Assembly (NCBI GenBank): GCA_023653025.1
Contig: JAMNXS010000008.1
Location: 1-63,657, forward strand
Reading direction: 5' to 3'
Length of the DNA: 63,657 nt
Origin: Burkholderiaceae bacterium
GTDB lineage: Bacteria; Pseudomonadota; Gammaproteobacteria; Burkholderiales; Burkholderiaceae_D
Shown here: one piece after another, positions 17,449 to 25,369 of the stretch
Layout of the letters: each line of letters opens with the position of its first letter
How positions within the stretch are numbered: position 1 is the stretch's first letter
Notes under the pieces: model-generated
Database searches by the model: none
Seen by the model: the letters and a program-made list of their open reading frames with translations, nothing else
Told to the model about the DNA's origin: nothing
Translations under genes and position numbers: made by a program

Positions 17449-18273
17449 ATGCGAAACCTGACCGAACACAACCTGACCGATGCCGTCCTTGCGCGCCTGC
17501 AGGAATGCGACGACCCGCGCCTGAAACAGGTGATGGACGCGCTGATCAGGCACCTGCACGCCTTCGTACGCGAGATCGAGCCGACGCCGGACGAGTGGAT
17601 GGCCGGCATACAGTTCCTGACCGCCACCGGCCACCAATGCGACAACGTACGCCAGGAGTTCATCCTTCTGTCCGATACCCTTGGCGTGTCGATACTGATG
17701 GATGCGATCAACAACCGCAAGCCGGCCGGCGCGACCGAATCGAGCGTGCTGGGACCGTTCTACCAGGATGGCGCGCCGGAGCAGGACACCGGCGCGGACC
17801 TCGCACCCGGCGAAGGTCCCGGCGTGGTCGTCAGCGGCAGGGTGACCGACCTGGCCGGCAGGCCGCTGGCCAACGCAGTGCTCGACGTCTGGCAGACCGC
17901 GCCGAACGGCCTCTACCACATGCAGGACAGCGGCGCGCAAGCATTCCACCTCTGCGGCAAGGTACATACGGCTGCTGACGGCAGCTATTGCTTCCGCACG
18001 CTCAAGCCCGTGTCGTATGCGATTCCCACCGACGGCCCGGTCGGCCACCTGCTCGGCAAGCTCGGACGGCACCCGTACCGTCCCGCGCATATCCACTTCA
18101 TCGTGTCCGCACCCGGCTTCAAGCCGGTCGTCACCCAGCTGTTTGCCGAAGGTGACAGTTACCTCGAGTCCGATGCGGTGTTCGGCGTCAAGCATTCGCT
18201 GGTGGTCGACATCGAGCGCGACGGCGACGAATGGAAGGTCGCCTACGATTTCGTGCTCGAGCCGGTGGCCTGA
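17449..18273 (+). CDS. Intradiol ring-cleavage dioxygenase, probable hydroxyquinol 1,2-dioxygenase
   Basis: A 274-residue non-haem Fe(III) intradiol dioxygenase. The four expected ligands are present: Tyr156 in NGLYHMQ, Tyr190 in SYAIPTDGPVG, and His214 and His216 in RPAHIHF. The family N-terminal dimerisation domain is in residues 1-110 and ends with ESSVLGPFYQ. The sequence style and the neighbouring maleylacetate reductase favour hydroxyquinol 1,2-dioxygenase (1,2,4-benzenetriol to maleylacetate) over catechol dioxygenase, because a catechol product would need muconate enzymes that are absent here. The substrate remains an inference. It is 1 bp after the permease gene. Confidence 0.86.
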   Translation: MRNLTEHNLTDAVLARLQECDDPRLKQVMDALIRHLHAFVREIEPTPDEWMAGIQFLTATGHQCDNVRQEFILLSDTLGVSILMDAINNRKPAGATESSVLGPFYQDGAPEQDTGADLAPGEGPGVVVSGRVTDLAGRPLANAVLDVWQTAPNGLYHMQDSGAQAFHLCGKVHTAADGSYCFRTLKPVSYAIPTDGPVGHLLGKLGRHPYRPAHIHFIVSAPGFKPVVTQLFAEGDSYLESDAVFGVKHSLVVDIERDGDEWKVAYDFVLEPVA

Positions 18274-18283
18274 GGAGCCGCTG

Positions 18284-18607
18284 ATGTTTTTCGTCGTGCT
18301 GGCCACGGACGCGCCCGGAGCATCGGAGAAGCGCAGCGAGATCGGCCCCATCCATCGCGCGCACCTGCGCAATCCGTGCAATCATCGCGTAAAGGTGCAT
18401 CTCGGCGGCCCGATGCTGACGACGCAGGGCAGTGCCACGAACGGCACCTTGCTCATCGTCGAAGCCGACGACATTGCCGTGGTCTCCGAGTTCGTCGCCG
18501 ATGATCCGTACTCGCAGGCGGGCGTATTCAAGTCGGTTGAAATACGGCCATGGGCATGGACGCTGGGGGCGCCGCAACCGACGGTCAATGCGGAGAACAT
18601 GAATTGA
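18284..18607 (+). CDS. YciI-like (dimeric alpha-beta barrel) protein
   Basis: A 107-residue protein beginning MFFVVLATDAPGASEKRSEI with the YCII-domain pattern: an N-terminal beta strand, a HRAHL helix, GPMLT, a variable strand and FVADDPYSQAGVFKSVEIRPW near the end. Such proteins recur in aromatic degradation clusters, where related folds act as muconolactone isomerases or in dechlorination, but the role of this one is unknown. A TGAGGAG ribosome-binding site overlaps the stop of the dioxygenase gene. Its stop overlaps the proposed TTG start of the Rieske gene. Confidence 0.8.
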   Translation: MFFVVLATDAPGASEKRSEIGPIHRAHLRNPCNHRVKVHLGGPMLTTQGSATNGTLLIVEADDIAVVSEFVADDPYSQAGVFKSVEIRPWAWTLGAPQPTVNAENMN

Positions 18608-19002
18608 ACTGGCAGGATCACCCGGACCGTCCGGCCGACGGCACCAGGCTGTGCAAGATGGCCGACATTCCGGATCAGGGAGGCCGTGAAATCACGTTCG
18701 GCGAGGGCAGGGAAAACTTCAAGGTGCTGCTGCTGCGGCGCGGATCGCAGGTCTGGTCATATCTGAACTACTGTCCGCATTTTTCACTGCCGCTGAACTA
18801 CGAGCCGCAGACCTTCGTGACCCTGGACGGGCTGATCATGTGCGCCCATCATGCCGCATTTTTCAATGTCGATGATGGTCGTTGCGTCGATGGCCCCTGC
18901 GTCGGTGACGGGCTGGTGCCGCTGCCCAGCCATGTGAGCAGAGGCGTGGTGATCTTTGGTCATCCGCCTCCACGCATTGCATCGCGCACGCCGCGCGGGT
19001 GA
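18604..19002 (+). CDS. Rieske [2Fe-2S] ferredoxin-like protein
   Basis: A 132-residue small Rieske protein with cluster ligands Cys57-Pro-His59 and Cys80-Ala-His-His83. The gap between the two ligand pairs is 20 residues, slightly longer than the common 15-17. The N-terminal TRLCKMADIPDQGGREITFG strand pattern matches ferredoxin components. The TTG at 18604 is chosen since it overlaps the previous stop as TTGA; ATG at 18550 is an alternative with a 58-bp overlap. It may deliver electrons to an oxygenase encoded elsewhere, or keep dioxygenase iron reduced, since no partner oxygenase or reductase lies in this cluster. Its stop directly abuts the stop of the opposite-strand gene. Confidence 0.82.
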   Translation: MNWQDHPDRPADGTRLCKMADIPDQGGREITFGEGRENFKVLLLRRGSQVWSYLNYCPHFSLPLNYEPQTFVTLDGLIMCAHHAAFFNVDDGRCVDGPCVGDGLVPLPSHVSRGVVIFGHPPPRIASRTPRG

Positions 19003-20436
19003 TCAGCTGCTGCTGTCGCCAGCGCCGCGCTCGGTTTGCCGTCTCACGGCCATCAACCCTTTCTTCGCCGCGATGATCTCGCCCAGCTGCGCCTTGAAGC
19101 TGGCGCTGCCTTGCGGATCGTTGCCGGTGTCGAGCTGGTCGAAATTCTTGTGCAGTCGCTCGATCGCCTCCCACTGGGCCTCGTTCAGGCCGAGGCTGTA
19201 GAAAGACTTCATCAGCAGGTAATTGAATGTCGTGCCGGCGTGGTTGACCCCGGCAGGCAGCAGGCCGAACAACTGCTGCAGGTAACCGCAGGCCTCCTCG
19301 TCGATGCGCCCGGCATTGTCGGCTTGCAGCTTGTCCAGGCTGCGCTGCAGCTTCGCTGCGACAGAATCGCCGCTGGCCTTGCCGACCCACTCCCTGTCGT
19401 TCGCGCGCCGCCTGATGGCCAGCTTGCCCAGCCGGTCCGGGGGGAAGGGAAAGCCGTCATGCGAAGCCGGTACCTTCGGTGTCTTGTGGGCCTGAAGTTC
19501 CGTGCGCTCGGCGGCTTCCAGGTCCTTTTCCAGGCTTTCGGCGAGCTCGAGCGCGGGCTTGATGAGCTCGACCGGGTCGTGAGCCCTGCCGCTTCCCGGT
19601 TTTCTGTCGGACGGCGTGCATTCAGAGAGCGGCAACGGCGGCAGAGGCGGCAGAGGCGGCAGAGGCAGGGCGAGCGGCGGGTGCGGTTTTGACGACGATT
19701 CCGGCGTCACGTCCTGCAGGCGCTTGCGCAGCAAAGGCGCGCCGAAACTTGTCGCGGGCAGCAGCTTGATCGGCGTCAGTTCGGCAGGTGCCGGGGTCGT
19801 CGGTCGCGGTGGCGGCCCGGTGGGCCTGCCGAGGGCTGCGACGAGCAGATCGATTTGCTTCGTGTAGCCCGTCGCGCTGCCGGGGGTGCTGTAGGTGCTG
19901 GAGGTGCTGGAGGCCGTGCCGCCGGAGGAGTCGCCCGATTTGCCGTCAGTGGCGCGCTGTGCGCGCGGCGTGTCGTCGAAACGAACTCTCTTCAACTCCG
20001 GGCCGTCGTCGCGCTCCGCCTTGCGCTTGCGGCTGGCAGACGACTCCGGTGACGGCGCCTTCGCCGGCGCCGCAGGCGGTTCGACATCGTTCCACTCGAT
20101 GCCCTCGAACAGCTTTGCCATTCGGGCACGCGGCGACACGGCGCAGTCGATGCGAGATTTCACCGCCGAAGCCTTGTCCGAGAGGGATCGCATCACCTTG
20201 CGCGGCGACGACGACTTCACGGGCGAGGTATCCGGCGAGAGGATCACGGGCGTCTTGTCGAGATTCTTGAGCTGCAAGGGCGGCACGGCCACCGGCCGGC
20301 TCGCAATCACCGGGCGCCTGGCCGGACTGGCGAGCGCGTCCTCGGCCGGCTCGGGCAGGGGCGCTCCCGGCGCAGGAGTGCCGGGGCTGTAGACGGTCGG
20401 CGTGGTCTGCAGGGACTTGTCGGTAGCGTTGTGCAT
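19003..20436 (-). CDS. Proline-rich protein with eukaryotic-type linear motifs, candidate secreted effector
   Basis: No family is recognised. The 477-residue protein is in two parts. Residues 1-280 are low-complexity, rich in Pro, Ser and Thr, with many Ser/Thr-Pro pairs (SPVK near 71, SPRK near 77) and a polyproline run at about 254-270. Residues 285-465 look like a helical globular domain. At 137-152, KR, ten residues, then KRVR fits a bipartite nuclear-localisation signal, and R150-V-R-F153 followed by two Asp fits a protein phosphatase 1 docking motif. There is no Sec signal peptide. The ATG at 20436 has an AAGGAAA ribosome-binding site; an ATG ten codons upstream has none. The combination suggests a protein acting in a eukaryotic host, and a SycD-like chaperone is encoded 4 kb away. 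This is inference; low-complexity sequence can yield such motifs by chance. Confidence 0.6.
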   Translation of the reverse strand: MHNATDKSLQTTPTVYSPGTPAPGAPLPEPAEDALASPARRPVIASRPVAVPPLQLKNLDKTPVILSPDTSPVKSSSPRKVMRSLSDKASAVKSRIDCAVSPRARMAKLFEGIEWNDVEPPAAPAKAPSPESSASRKRKAERDDGPELKRVRFDDTPRAQRATDGKSGDSSGGTASSTSSTYSTPGSATGYTKQIDLLVAALGRPTGPPPRPTTPAPAELTPIKLLPATSFGAPLLRKRLQDVTPESSSKPHPPLALPLPPLPPLPPLPLSECTPSDRKPGSGRAHDPVELIKPALELAESLEKDLEAAERTELQAHKTPKVPASHDGFPFPPDRLGKLAIRRRANDREWVGKASGDSVAAKLQRSLDKLQADNAGRIDEEACGYLQQLFGLLPAGVNHAGTTFNYLLMKSFYSLGLNEAQWEAIERLHKNFDQLDTGNDPQGSASFKAQLGEIIAAKKGLMAVRRQTERGAGDSSS

Positions 20437-20587
20437 CGCTGATTTCCTTTCAGGGGAGTGCGTCATCGGACGCCGGGTTGGAGAATCCGGCTGCCCATGC
20501 CGGGAACGGCGTCTGGGTAATCGATGACGGCGTACAGTTCCCTCGCATGGATGGGGTATCCGAATATCGGCTCGAGATCGACCGACG

Positions 20588-20612
20588 AAAAAAAGGGGAG
20601 CCGCGGCTCCCC
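20588..20612 (-). terminator. Rho-independent terminator of the decarboxylase gene
   Basis: GGGGAGCCGCGGCTCCCC at 20595-20612 is a perfect palindrome. Read on the minus strand it is followed by seven T residues, and it lies 22 bp past the decarboxylase stop. It separates that gene from the downstream proline-rich protein gene, which therefore needs its own promoter in 20437-20587. Confidence 0.9.
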
Positions 20613-20634
20613 TTCGTATCGTCCCCGCTGGCTG

Positions 20635-22887
20635 CTACTGCCGAACGCAGTCCACGCAATAACCCTTCACGCCATTGACCGCGGTCTTCACCAGCCCGTG
20701 CACATCGGTCTCGAATCCCGGCAGCTTCTCGTTGAACTCGCGCACGAACTTCAGATAGTCGACAATGGTCTTGTTGAAGCGCTCGCCGGGGATCAGCAGC
20801 GGAATGCCGGGCGGGTAGGGCGTCAGCAGAATGGCAGTCACGCGGCCTTCGAGCTCGTCGATGGGCACGCGGTCGATTTCGCGGTGCGCCATTTTTGCGA
20901 AGGCGTCGGAGGGCTTCATCGCCGGCTGCATGTCGGACAGGTACATCTCGGTCGTCAGGCGCGCGACATCATGCTCCTTGTACATGTCGTGAATCTGCTG
21001 GCACAGGTCGCGCAGGCCGGTGCGCTCGTAGCGCGGATTGGCGGCCGCGAACTCGGGCAGGATGCGCCACATCGGCTGGTTCTTGTCGTAGTCGTCCTTG
21101 AACTGCTGCAGCGCCGTCAGCAGCGTGTTCCAGCGGCCCTTGGTGATGCCAATGGTGAACATGATGAAGAACGAGTACAGACCCGCCTTCTCGACGATCA
21201 CGCCGTGTTCTGCCAGGTACTTGGTCACGATCGATGCCGGAATGCCGGTCTCGCCGAACTGGCCGTCGATCGATAGTCCCGGCGTGACAATGGTCGCCTT
21301 GATCGGGTCGAGCATGTTGAAGCCCGATTCGATCTTGCCGAAGCCGTGCCAGTTGTCCTTGCCGTTGATGATCCAGTCCTCGGCCGAGCCCATGCCTTCC
21401 TCGGCAAAGTTTTCCGGGCCCCAGACCTGGAACCACCAGTCCTGTCCCCACTCCTCGTCGACCTTCCTCATCGCGCGCCGGAAATCGAGCGCCTCGAGTA
21501 TGCTTTCCTCCACCAGCGCGGTGCCGCCTGGCGGCTCCATCATCGCCGCCGCAATGTCGCAGGAGGCGATGATCGCGTACTGCGGCGAAGTCGAGATGTG
21601 CATCAGGTAGGCTTCGTTGAAGCTGTCACGGTCGAGCTGCACGGTCTCCGATTCCTGTACCAGTATCTGCGAGGCCTGCGACAGGCCGGCCAGCAGCTTG
21701 TGCGTCGACTGGGTCGAGAAGATCAGCGACTCGCGCGCACGCGGCCGATCCTTGCCGATCGCGTGCATGTCCTTGTAGAAGTCGTGGAAGCTCGCATGCG
21801 GCAGCCACGCCTCGTCGAAGTGCAGGGTGTCGATCTGGCCGTCGAGCATGTCCTTGATGACTTCGACGTTGTACAGCACACCGTCATAGGTTGACTGCGT
21901 GATCGTCAGGATGCGCGGCTTCTTGTTCTTGGCTTCGCGCGCGAACGGGTTGGCCTCGATTTTTTTCATGATGTTTTCCATCGTGAACTCGTCGCGCGGA
22001 ATCGGGCCGATGATGCCGAGGTGGTTGCGCGTCGGCATCAGGAATACCGGTATCGCGCCGGTCATGATGATCGAGTGCAGGATGGACTTGTGGCAGTTGC
22101 GATCCACCACCACGATGTCGCCCGGCGCCACCGTCGAGTGCCAGACCATCTTGTTCGAGGTGGAAGTGCCGTTGGTGACGAAGAAGCAGTGGTCGGCATT
22201 GAAGATGCGCGCCGCATTGCGCTCGGAAGCCGCGACCGGGCCGGTATGGTCGAGCAGCTGGCCGAGCTCCTCGACCGCGTTGCAGACGTCTGCGCGCAGC
22301 ATGTTCTCGCCGAAGAACTGGTGGAACATCTGCCCGATCGGCGACTTCAGGAAGGCGACGCCGCCCGAATGGCCCGGGCAGTGCCACGAGTATGAGCCGT
22401 CCTGCGCATAATGCACCATCGCGCGGAAGAACGGCGGCGCGAGGCCGTCGAGGTAGGAGCGCGCCTCGCGGATGATGTGTCGCGCGACGAATTCCGGCGT
22501 ATCCTCGAACATGTGAATGAAGCCGTGCAGCTCGCGCAGGATGTCGTTCGGGATGTGGCGCGAGGTGCGGGTCTCGCCGTACAGGTAGATCGGGATGTCG
22601 GCGTTCTTGTAGCGGATCTCCTCGACGAAGGCGCGCAGCGACTTCAGCGCGGTTTCGGTTTCCTCGTGCGAGCCGCCGCCGAATTCCTCGTCGTCGATCG
22701 ACAGGATGAAGGCCGACGCGCGCGACTGCTGCTGCGCGAACTGCGACAGATCGCCATAGCTGGTCACGCCGACGACTTCCATGCCTTCCTTCTCCAGCGC
22801 ATCGGCGAGCGCGCGGATGCCGAGGCCCGAGGTGTTTTCGGAGCGGAAATCTTCATCGATGATGACGATGGGAAAGCGGAATTTCAT
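20635..22887 (-). CDS. Orn/Lys/Arg decarboxylase (fold type I, PLP), probably arginine decarboxylase
   Basis: A 750-residue large decarboxylase of the AdiA/LdcC/SpeC superfamily, with an N-terminal receiver-like wing domain (1-130), the PLP domain and a C-terminal domain. The PLP lysine is Lys397 in STQSTHKLLAG, and the preceding HFDEAWLPHASFH segment supplies the Asp and His that hold the cofactor. These enzymes decarboxylate basic amino acids in the cytosol, for polyamine synthesis or acid resistance. No cognate antiporter lies beside it, so a biosynthetic or housekeeping role is more likely than acid stress. Substrate choice among arginine, lysine and ornithine cannot be fixed by reading. 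A GGGAGA site precedes the ATG. Confidence 0.92.
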   Translation of the reverse strand: MKFRFPIVIIDEDFRSENTSGLGIRALADALEKEGMEVVGVTSYGDLSQFAQQQSRASAFILSIDDEEFGGGSHEETETALKSLRAFVEEIRYKNADIPIYLYGETRTSRHIPNDILRELHGFIHMFEDTPEFVARHIIREARSYLDGLAPPFFRAMVHYAQDGSYSWHCPGHSGGVAFLKSPIGQMFHQFFGENMLRADVCNAVEELGQLLDHTGPVAASERNAARIFNADHCFFVTNGTSTSNKMVWHSTVAPGDIVVVDRNCHKSILHSIIMTGAIPVFLMPTRNHLGIIGPIPRDEFTMENIMKKIEANPFAREAKNKKPRILTITQSTYDGVLYNVEVIKDMLDGQIDTLHFDEAWLPHASFHDFYKDMHAIGKDRPRARESLIFSTQSTHKLLAGLSQASQILVQESETVQLDRDSFNEAYLMHISTSPQYAIIASCDIAAAMMEPPGGTALVEESILEALDFRRAMRKVDEEWGQDWWFQVWGPENFAEEGMGSAEDWIINGKDNWHGFGKIESGFNMLDPIKATIVTPGLSIDGQFGETGIPASIVTKYLAEHGVIVEKAGLYSFFIMFTIGITKGRWNTLLTALQQFKDDYDKNQPMWRILPEFAAANPRYERTGLRDLCQQIHDMYKEHDVARLTTEMYLSDMQPAMKPSDAFAKMAHREIDRVPIDELEGRVTAILLTPYPPGIPLLIPGERFNKTIVDYLKFVREFNEKLPGFETDVHGLVKTAVNGVKGYCVDCVRQ

Positions 22888-23010
22888 GGGGTCTCCCGAA
22901 GCAGGAACGGCTCCGCGCAGTCAGGGCGGGCCGGAAAAAGAGAGCGCGATTTTCGCAGAATTGCGTGTCGGGAGGGTGAAATTCGGTCCCCCCTCATGCC
23001 GCAAAAAAAG

Positions 23011-23496
23011 TCAGCGACGCCGGTAGATGACAAAAAAATAATCCCAGCCATTCTCGGCCGAGCGGTGAGGTTCGCGCGCTGTCTCGACCCAGTCGGCCGG
23101 GTCGATCGCAGGGAAGAAGGCGTCGCAGCGATAAGCGGCGTCGATTTCAGTCACGATCAGCTTGTCGGCGATCCTGATCGCATCGACGTAAATCTGCGCG
23201 CCGCCGATGACGAACACCTCGCCGTCGCCGGCCAGCTGCACCGCTTCGTCCAGCGAGCCGGCGCGCTCGACGCCTTCCTGCGTCCAGCCTGGATTGCGCG
23301 TAACAACGATGTTGCGCCGGTTCGGCAAAGGCCGGCCGATCGAATCAAAGGTCTTGCGGCCCATGATGATCGCGTGGCCAGCGGTGGTGCGCTTGAAGAA
23401 CGCCAGGTCTTCCGGCAGCCGCCAGGGCAGGGTGTTGTTGACGCCGATGCCGTTGTTGCGGTCGGTGGCGACGATCAGGGACAGGGAGGCAGGCAT
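23011..23496 (-). CDS. folA: Dihydrofolate reductase
   Basis: Reduces dihydrofolate with NADPH, regenerating the folate consumed by thymidylate synthase encoded immediately upstream. The 161-residue protein has IVATDRNNGIGVNNTLPWRLP, the active-site acid at Asp30 in LPEDLAFFK, the NADPH-binding MGRKTFDSIGRPLPNRRNIV and the FVIGGAQIY segment. It follows thyA by 6 bp on the same strand, so thyA-folA are cotranscribed. Confidence 0.97.
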   Translation of the reverse strand: MPASLSLIVATDRNNGIGVNNTLPWRLPEDLAFFKRTTAGHAIIMGRKTFDSIGRPLPNRRNIVVTRNPGWTQEGVERAGSLDEAVQLAGDGEVFVIGGAQIYVDAIRIADKLIVTEIDAAYRCDAFFPAIDPADWVETAREPHRSAENGWDYFFVIYRRR

Positions 23497-23502
23497 GATG
23501 TC

Positions 23503-24297
23503 TCAGACCGCGACCGGCGCCTTGATGGCCGGATGCGACTGGTAGCCGACCACCTCGATGTCTTCGAAGCGGTAGCCGAAAATCGAGTCCGGCTTGCGCT
23601 TTAGCACCAGCGCGGGCAAGGGCAGCGGCTCGCGTGACAGCTGCTCCGTCACCTGTTCGACATGGTTTGAATAGATGTGGCAGTCGCCGCCGGTCCAGAT
23701 GAAGTCGCCGACGTCAAGGCCGGTCTGCTCGGCCACCATGTGCGTCAGCAGCGCATAGGACGCGATATTGAACGGCACGCCGAGGAAGATGTCGGCGCTG
23801 CGCTGGTAGAGCTGGCAGGACAGCCTGCCATCGGCCACGTAGAACTGGAAGAACGCGTGGCAGGGCGGCAGCTTCATGCGCGGTATGTCCGACACGTTCC
23901 ACGCCGAGACGATCAGACGGCGCGAATCCGGATTCGATTTGATCTGATGGATCAGCTGCGCGATCTGGTCGATGTGCTCGCCGTTCGGCGCCGGCCACGA
24001 GCGCCACTGGTGGCCGTAGACGGGGCCGAGGTCGCCATTGGCATCGGCCCACTCGTCCCAGATCGTGACGCCGTGCTCTTTCAGGTAGCCGATGTTGGTC
24101 GAACCCTGCAGGAACCAGATCAGTTCATGGACGATGGACTTCAGGTGCAGCTTCTTGGTCGTGACCATCGGGAAGCCTTCCCGCAGGTCGAACCGCATCT
24201 GGTAGCCGAAAACCGAGCGCGTGCCGGTGCCTGTGCGGTCGGTCTTGTGGGTGCCATGTTCGAGGACATGGCGCATGAAATCCTGGTATTGGCGCAT
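23503..24297 (-). CDS. thyA: Thymidylate synthase
   Basis: Methylates dUMP to dTMP using methylenetetrahydrofolate. The protein has 264 residues, the same as E. coli ThyA. It contains [11 protein letters not shown], the catalytic Cys146 in [14 protein letters not shown], and the dUMP-binding [20 protein letters not shown] and GDCHIYSNH segments. It is the first gene of the thyA-folA pair. The 168 bp upstream lead to the divergent two-gene type III secretion-like unit. Confidence 0.98.
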   Translation of the reverse strand: MRQYQDFMRHVLEHGTHKTDRTGTGTRSVFGYQMRFDLREGFPMVTTKKLHLKSIVHELIWFLQGSTNIGYLKEHGVTIWDEWADANGDLGPVYGHQWRSWPAPNGEHIDQIAQLIHQIKSNPDSRRLIVSAWNVSDIPRMKLPPCHAFFQFYVADGRLSCQLYQRSADIFLGVPFNIASYALLTHMVAEQTGLDVGDFIWTGGDCHIYSNHVEQVTEQLSREPLPLPALVLKRKPDSIFGYRFEDIEVVGYQSHPAIKAPVAV

Positions 24298-24465
24298 GGT
24301 CTGAAATCCGTTGGTTCGTCATTTTACCCTGCACGCCGTGCCGTCTCGGCGCATGCCGAAATAGAACGAGCGTTCGTGGAACGGGGGCCGGGGCGGAGTC
24401 ACTGCAGAGGATAGGGCGCATCGGCGCCGCGACTTCGTTCCAGCCCTCTGCCCCCGGAGCCTTCG

Positions 24466-24804
24466 ATGAGCATACAGTTCAACCCGCAGTCCGTTCCCCC
24501 CGCCGTCAACGAGTCAGCGGGCCAGTCCGCCGCGCCGCGGGCGGTCCCGGCGATGGCCCCGGTTCACCTGACGCCGCTAGTGCCGCCGTCGTCCGCGCGC
24601 GTCCCGTTGCCGGCAGCGCCGGCGCAGCCGGGCGGTCTGCTCGAGGAGGGCAGGCGGGCGCAGTTCGCGCAGCGCCAGAAGGCCCTGCTCGACAGACTGC
24701 GCGAGGGCGGTCCTGCTCCGGCCGCGGCCAGCGCACTGTCGGATGCCCAGCGCAGCGCCTGCGCTTCGGTGCTGGCGACGGTCGTCGCGGCGGCGGCTGG
24801 CTGA
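24466..24804 (+). CDS. Small Ala/Pro-rich protein upstream of a type III secretion-like chaperone
   Basis: A 112-residue protein of no recognised family. The first half (to about residue 55) is proline-rich and looks disordered, starting MSIQFNPQSVPPAVNES, which has the polar Ser/Asn/Gln-rich character of type III secretion signals. The middle (LLEEGRRAQFAQRQKALLDRL) is a predicted charged amphipathic helix, and the end is Ala-rich. It ends 13 bp before the SycD-like chaperone gene, the usual arrangement of a secreted substrate with its chaperone. It might be a small needle-type or translocator-like substrate, or a hypothetical protein with no such role; the size is small for a translocator. 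Confidence 0.65.
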   Translation: MSIQFNPQSVPPAVNESAGQSAAPRAVPAMAPVHLTPLVPPSSARVPLPAAPAQPGGLLEEGRRAQFAQRQKALLDRLREGGPAPAAASALSDAQRSACASVLATVVAAAAG

Positions 24805-24817
24805 AGGCGGTACGGCA

Positions 24818-25354
24818 ATGAACCCGATCCATGCCGGCGCCGTCCATGACGAAGTGCGCGAGATCATTGCGCTGGTCAATGCCAGCTTTCATGAGGTGCC
24901 CGACAAGGTGGCGCAACTGCAGCACCAGCTGGGTACCGGCATGCAGAAGGCGCTGATCGACGGCTGGCCGGATGACGAGGTCGAGCGCGTGTATGCAGAA
25001 GCCTATGCGTTGTACGAGGCAAAGCGCTACGAGGAGGTATTGCCGCTCGCGCTGCACCTGTCGGTCAACCGGCCGCTGGACCAGCGCTTCATGTTCATGA
25101 CCGGCATGATCTTGCAGCTGCTCGGCGACCCGCTGCTGGCCGCCAGCTTCTACGCGACCCTGCTGTCGCTGGATTCGAATTTCGTGCCGGCCGCGTTCCG
25201 GCTGGCCGAGTGTTATGCGGCACTCGGCGAGCAGAAGGATGCGCGCGAGATTTTCGAGCTAGCCCTCGACATGGGGCGCGGGACGATCGGCGATGCGGAC
25301 GAGTTCTATGCGCTGCAACGGGTGATAATGGAAAAATTGAGGGCGGTGAACTGA
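24818..25354 (+). CDS. SycD/LcrH-family TPR chaperone (type III secretion class II chaperone-like)
   Basis: A 178-residue protein with three TPR-like repeats in about residues 55-165. The pattern VERVYAEAYALYEAKRYEEV, then FMFMTGMILQLLGDPLLAAS, then AAFRLAECYAALGEQKDARE matches the SycD/LcrH/SicA/CesD chaperones, which hold translocator proteins before secretion. An AAGGCGG site precedes the ATG, and the gene is cotranscribed with the small protein upstream. No type III secretion structural gene is in this window, so it is an orphan here. A general TPR protein is the alternative, but the family resemblance extends over the whole TPR region, including the N-terminal helix. It converges with the exporter gene at 25370. 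Confidence 0.82.
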   Translation: MNPIHAGAVHDEVREIIALVNASFHEVPDKVAQLQHQLGTGMQKALIDGWPDDEVERVYAEAYALYEAKRYEEVLPLALHLSVNRPLDQRFMFMTGMILQLLGDPLLAASFYATLLSLDSNFVPAAFRLAECYAALGEQKDAREIFELALDMGRGTIGDADEFYALQRVIMEKLRAVN

Positions 25355-25369
25355 AAATCCGCCAGAACG

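Noticed and set aside
20437-20600. Hrp-type promoter boxes upstream of the effector-like gene (plant-inducible TTCG-N16-TTCG or GGAACC-type)
   Set aside because: On the minus strand two TTCG elements are 21 nt apart, not 16, and the GGAAC-like sequence has a poor second half, so neither box is supported.
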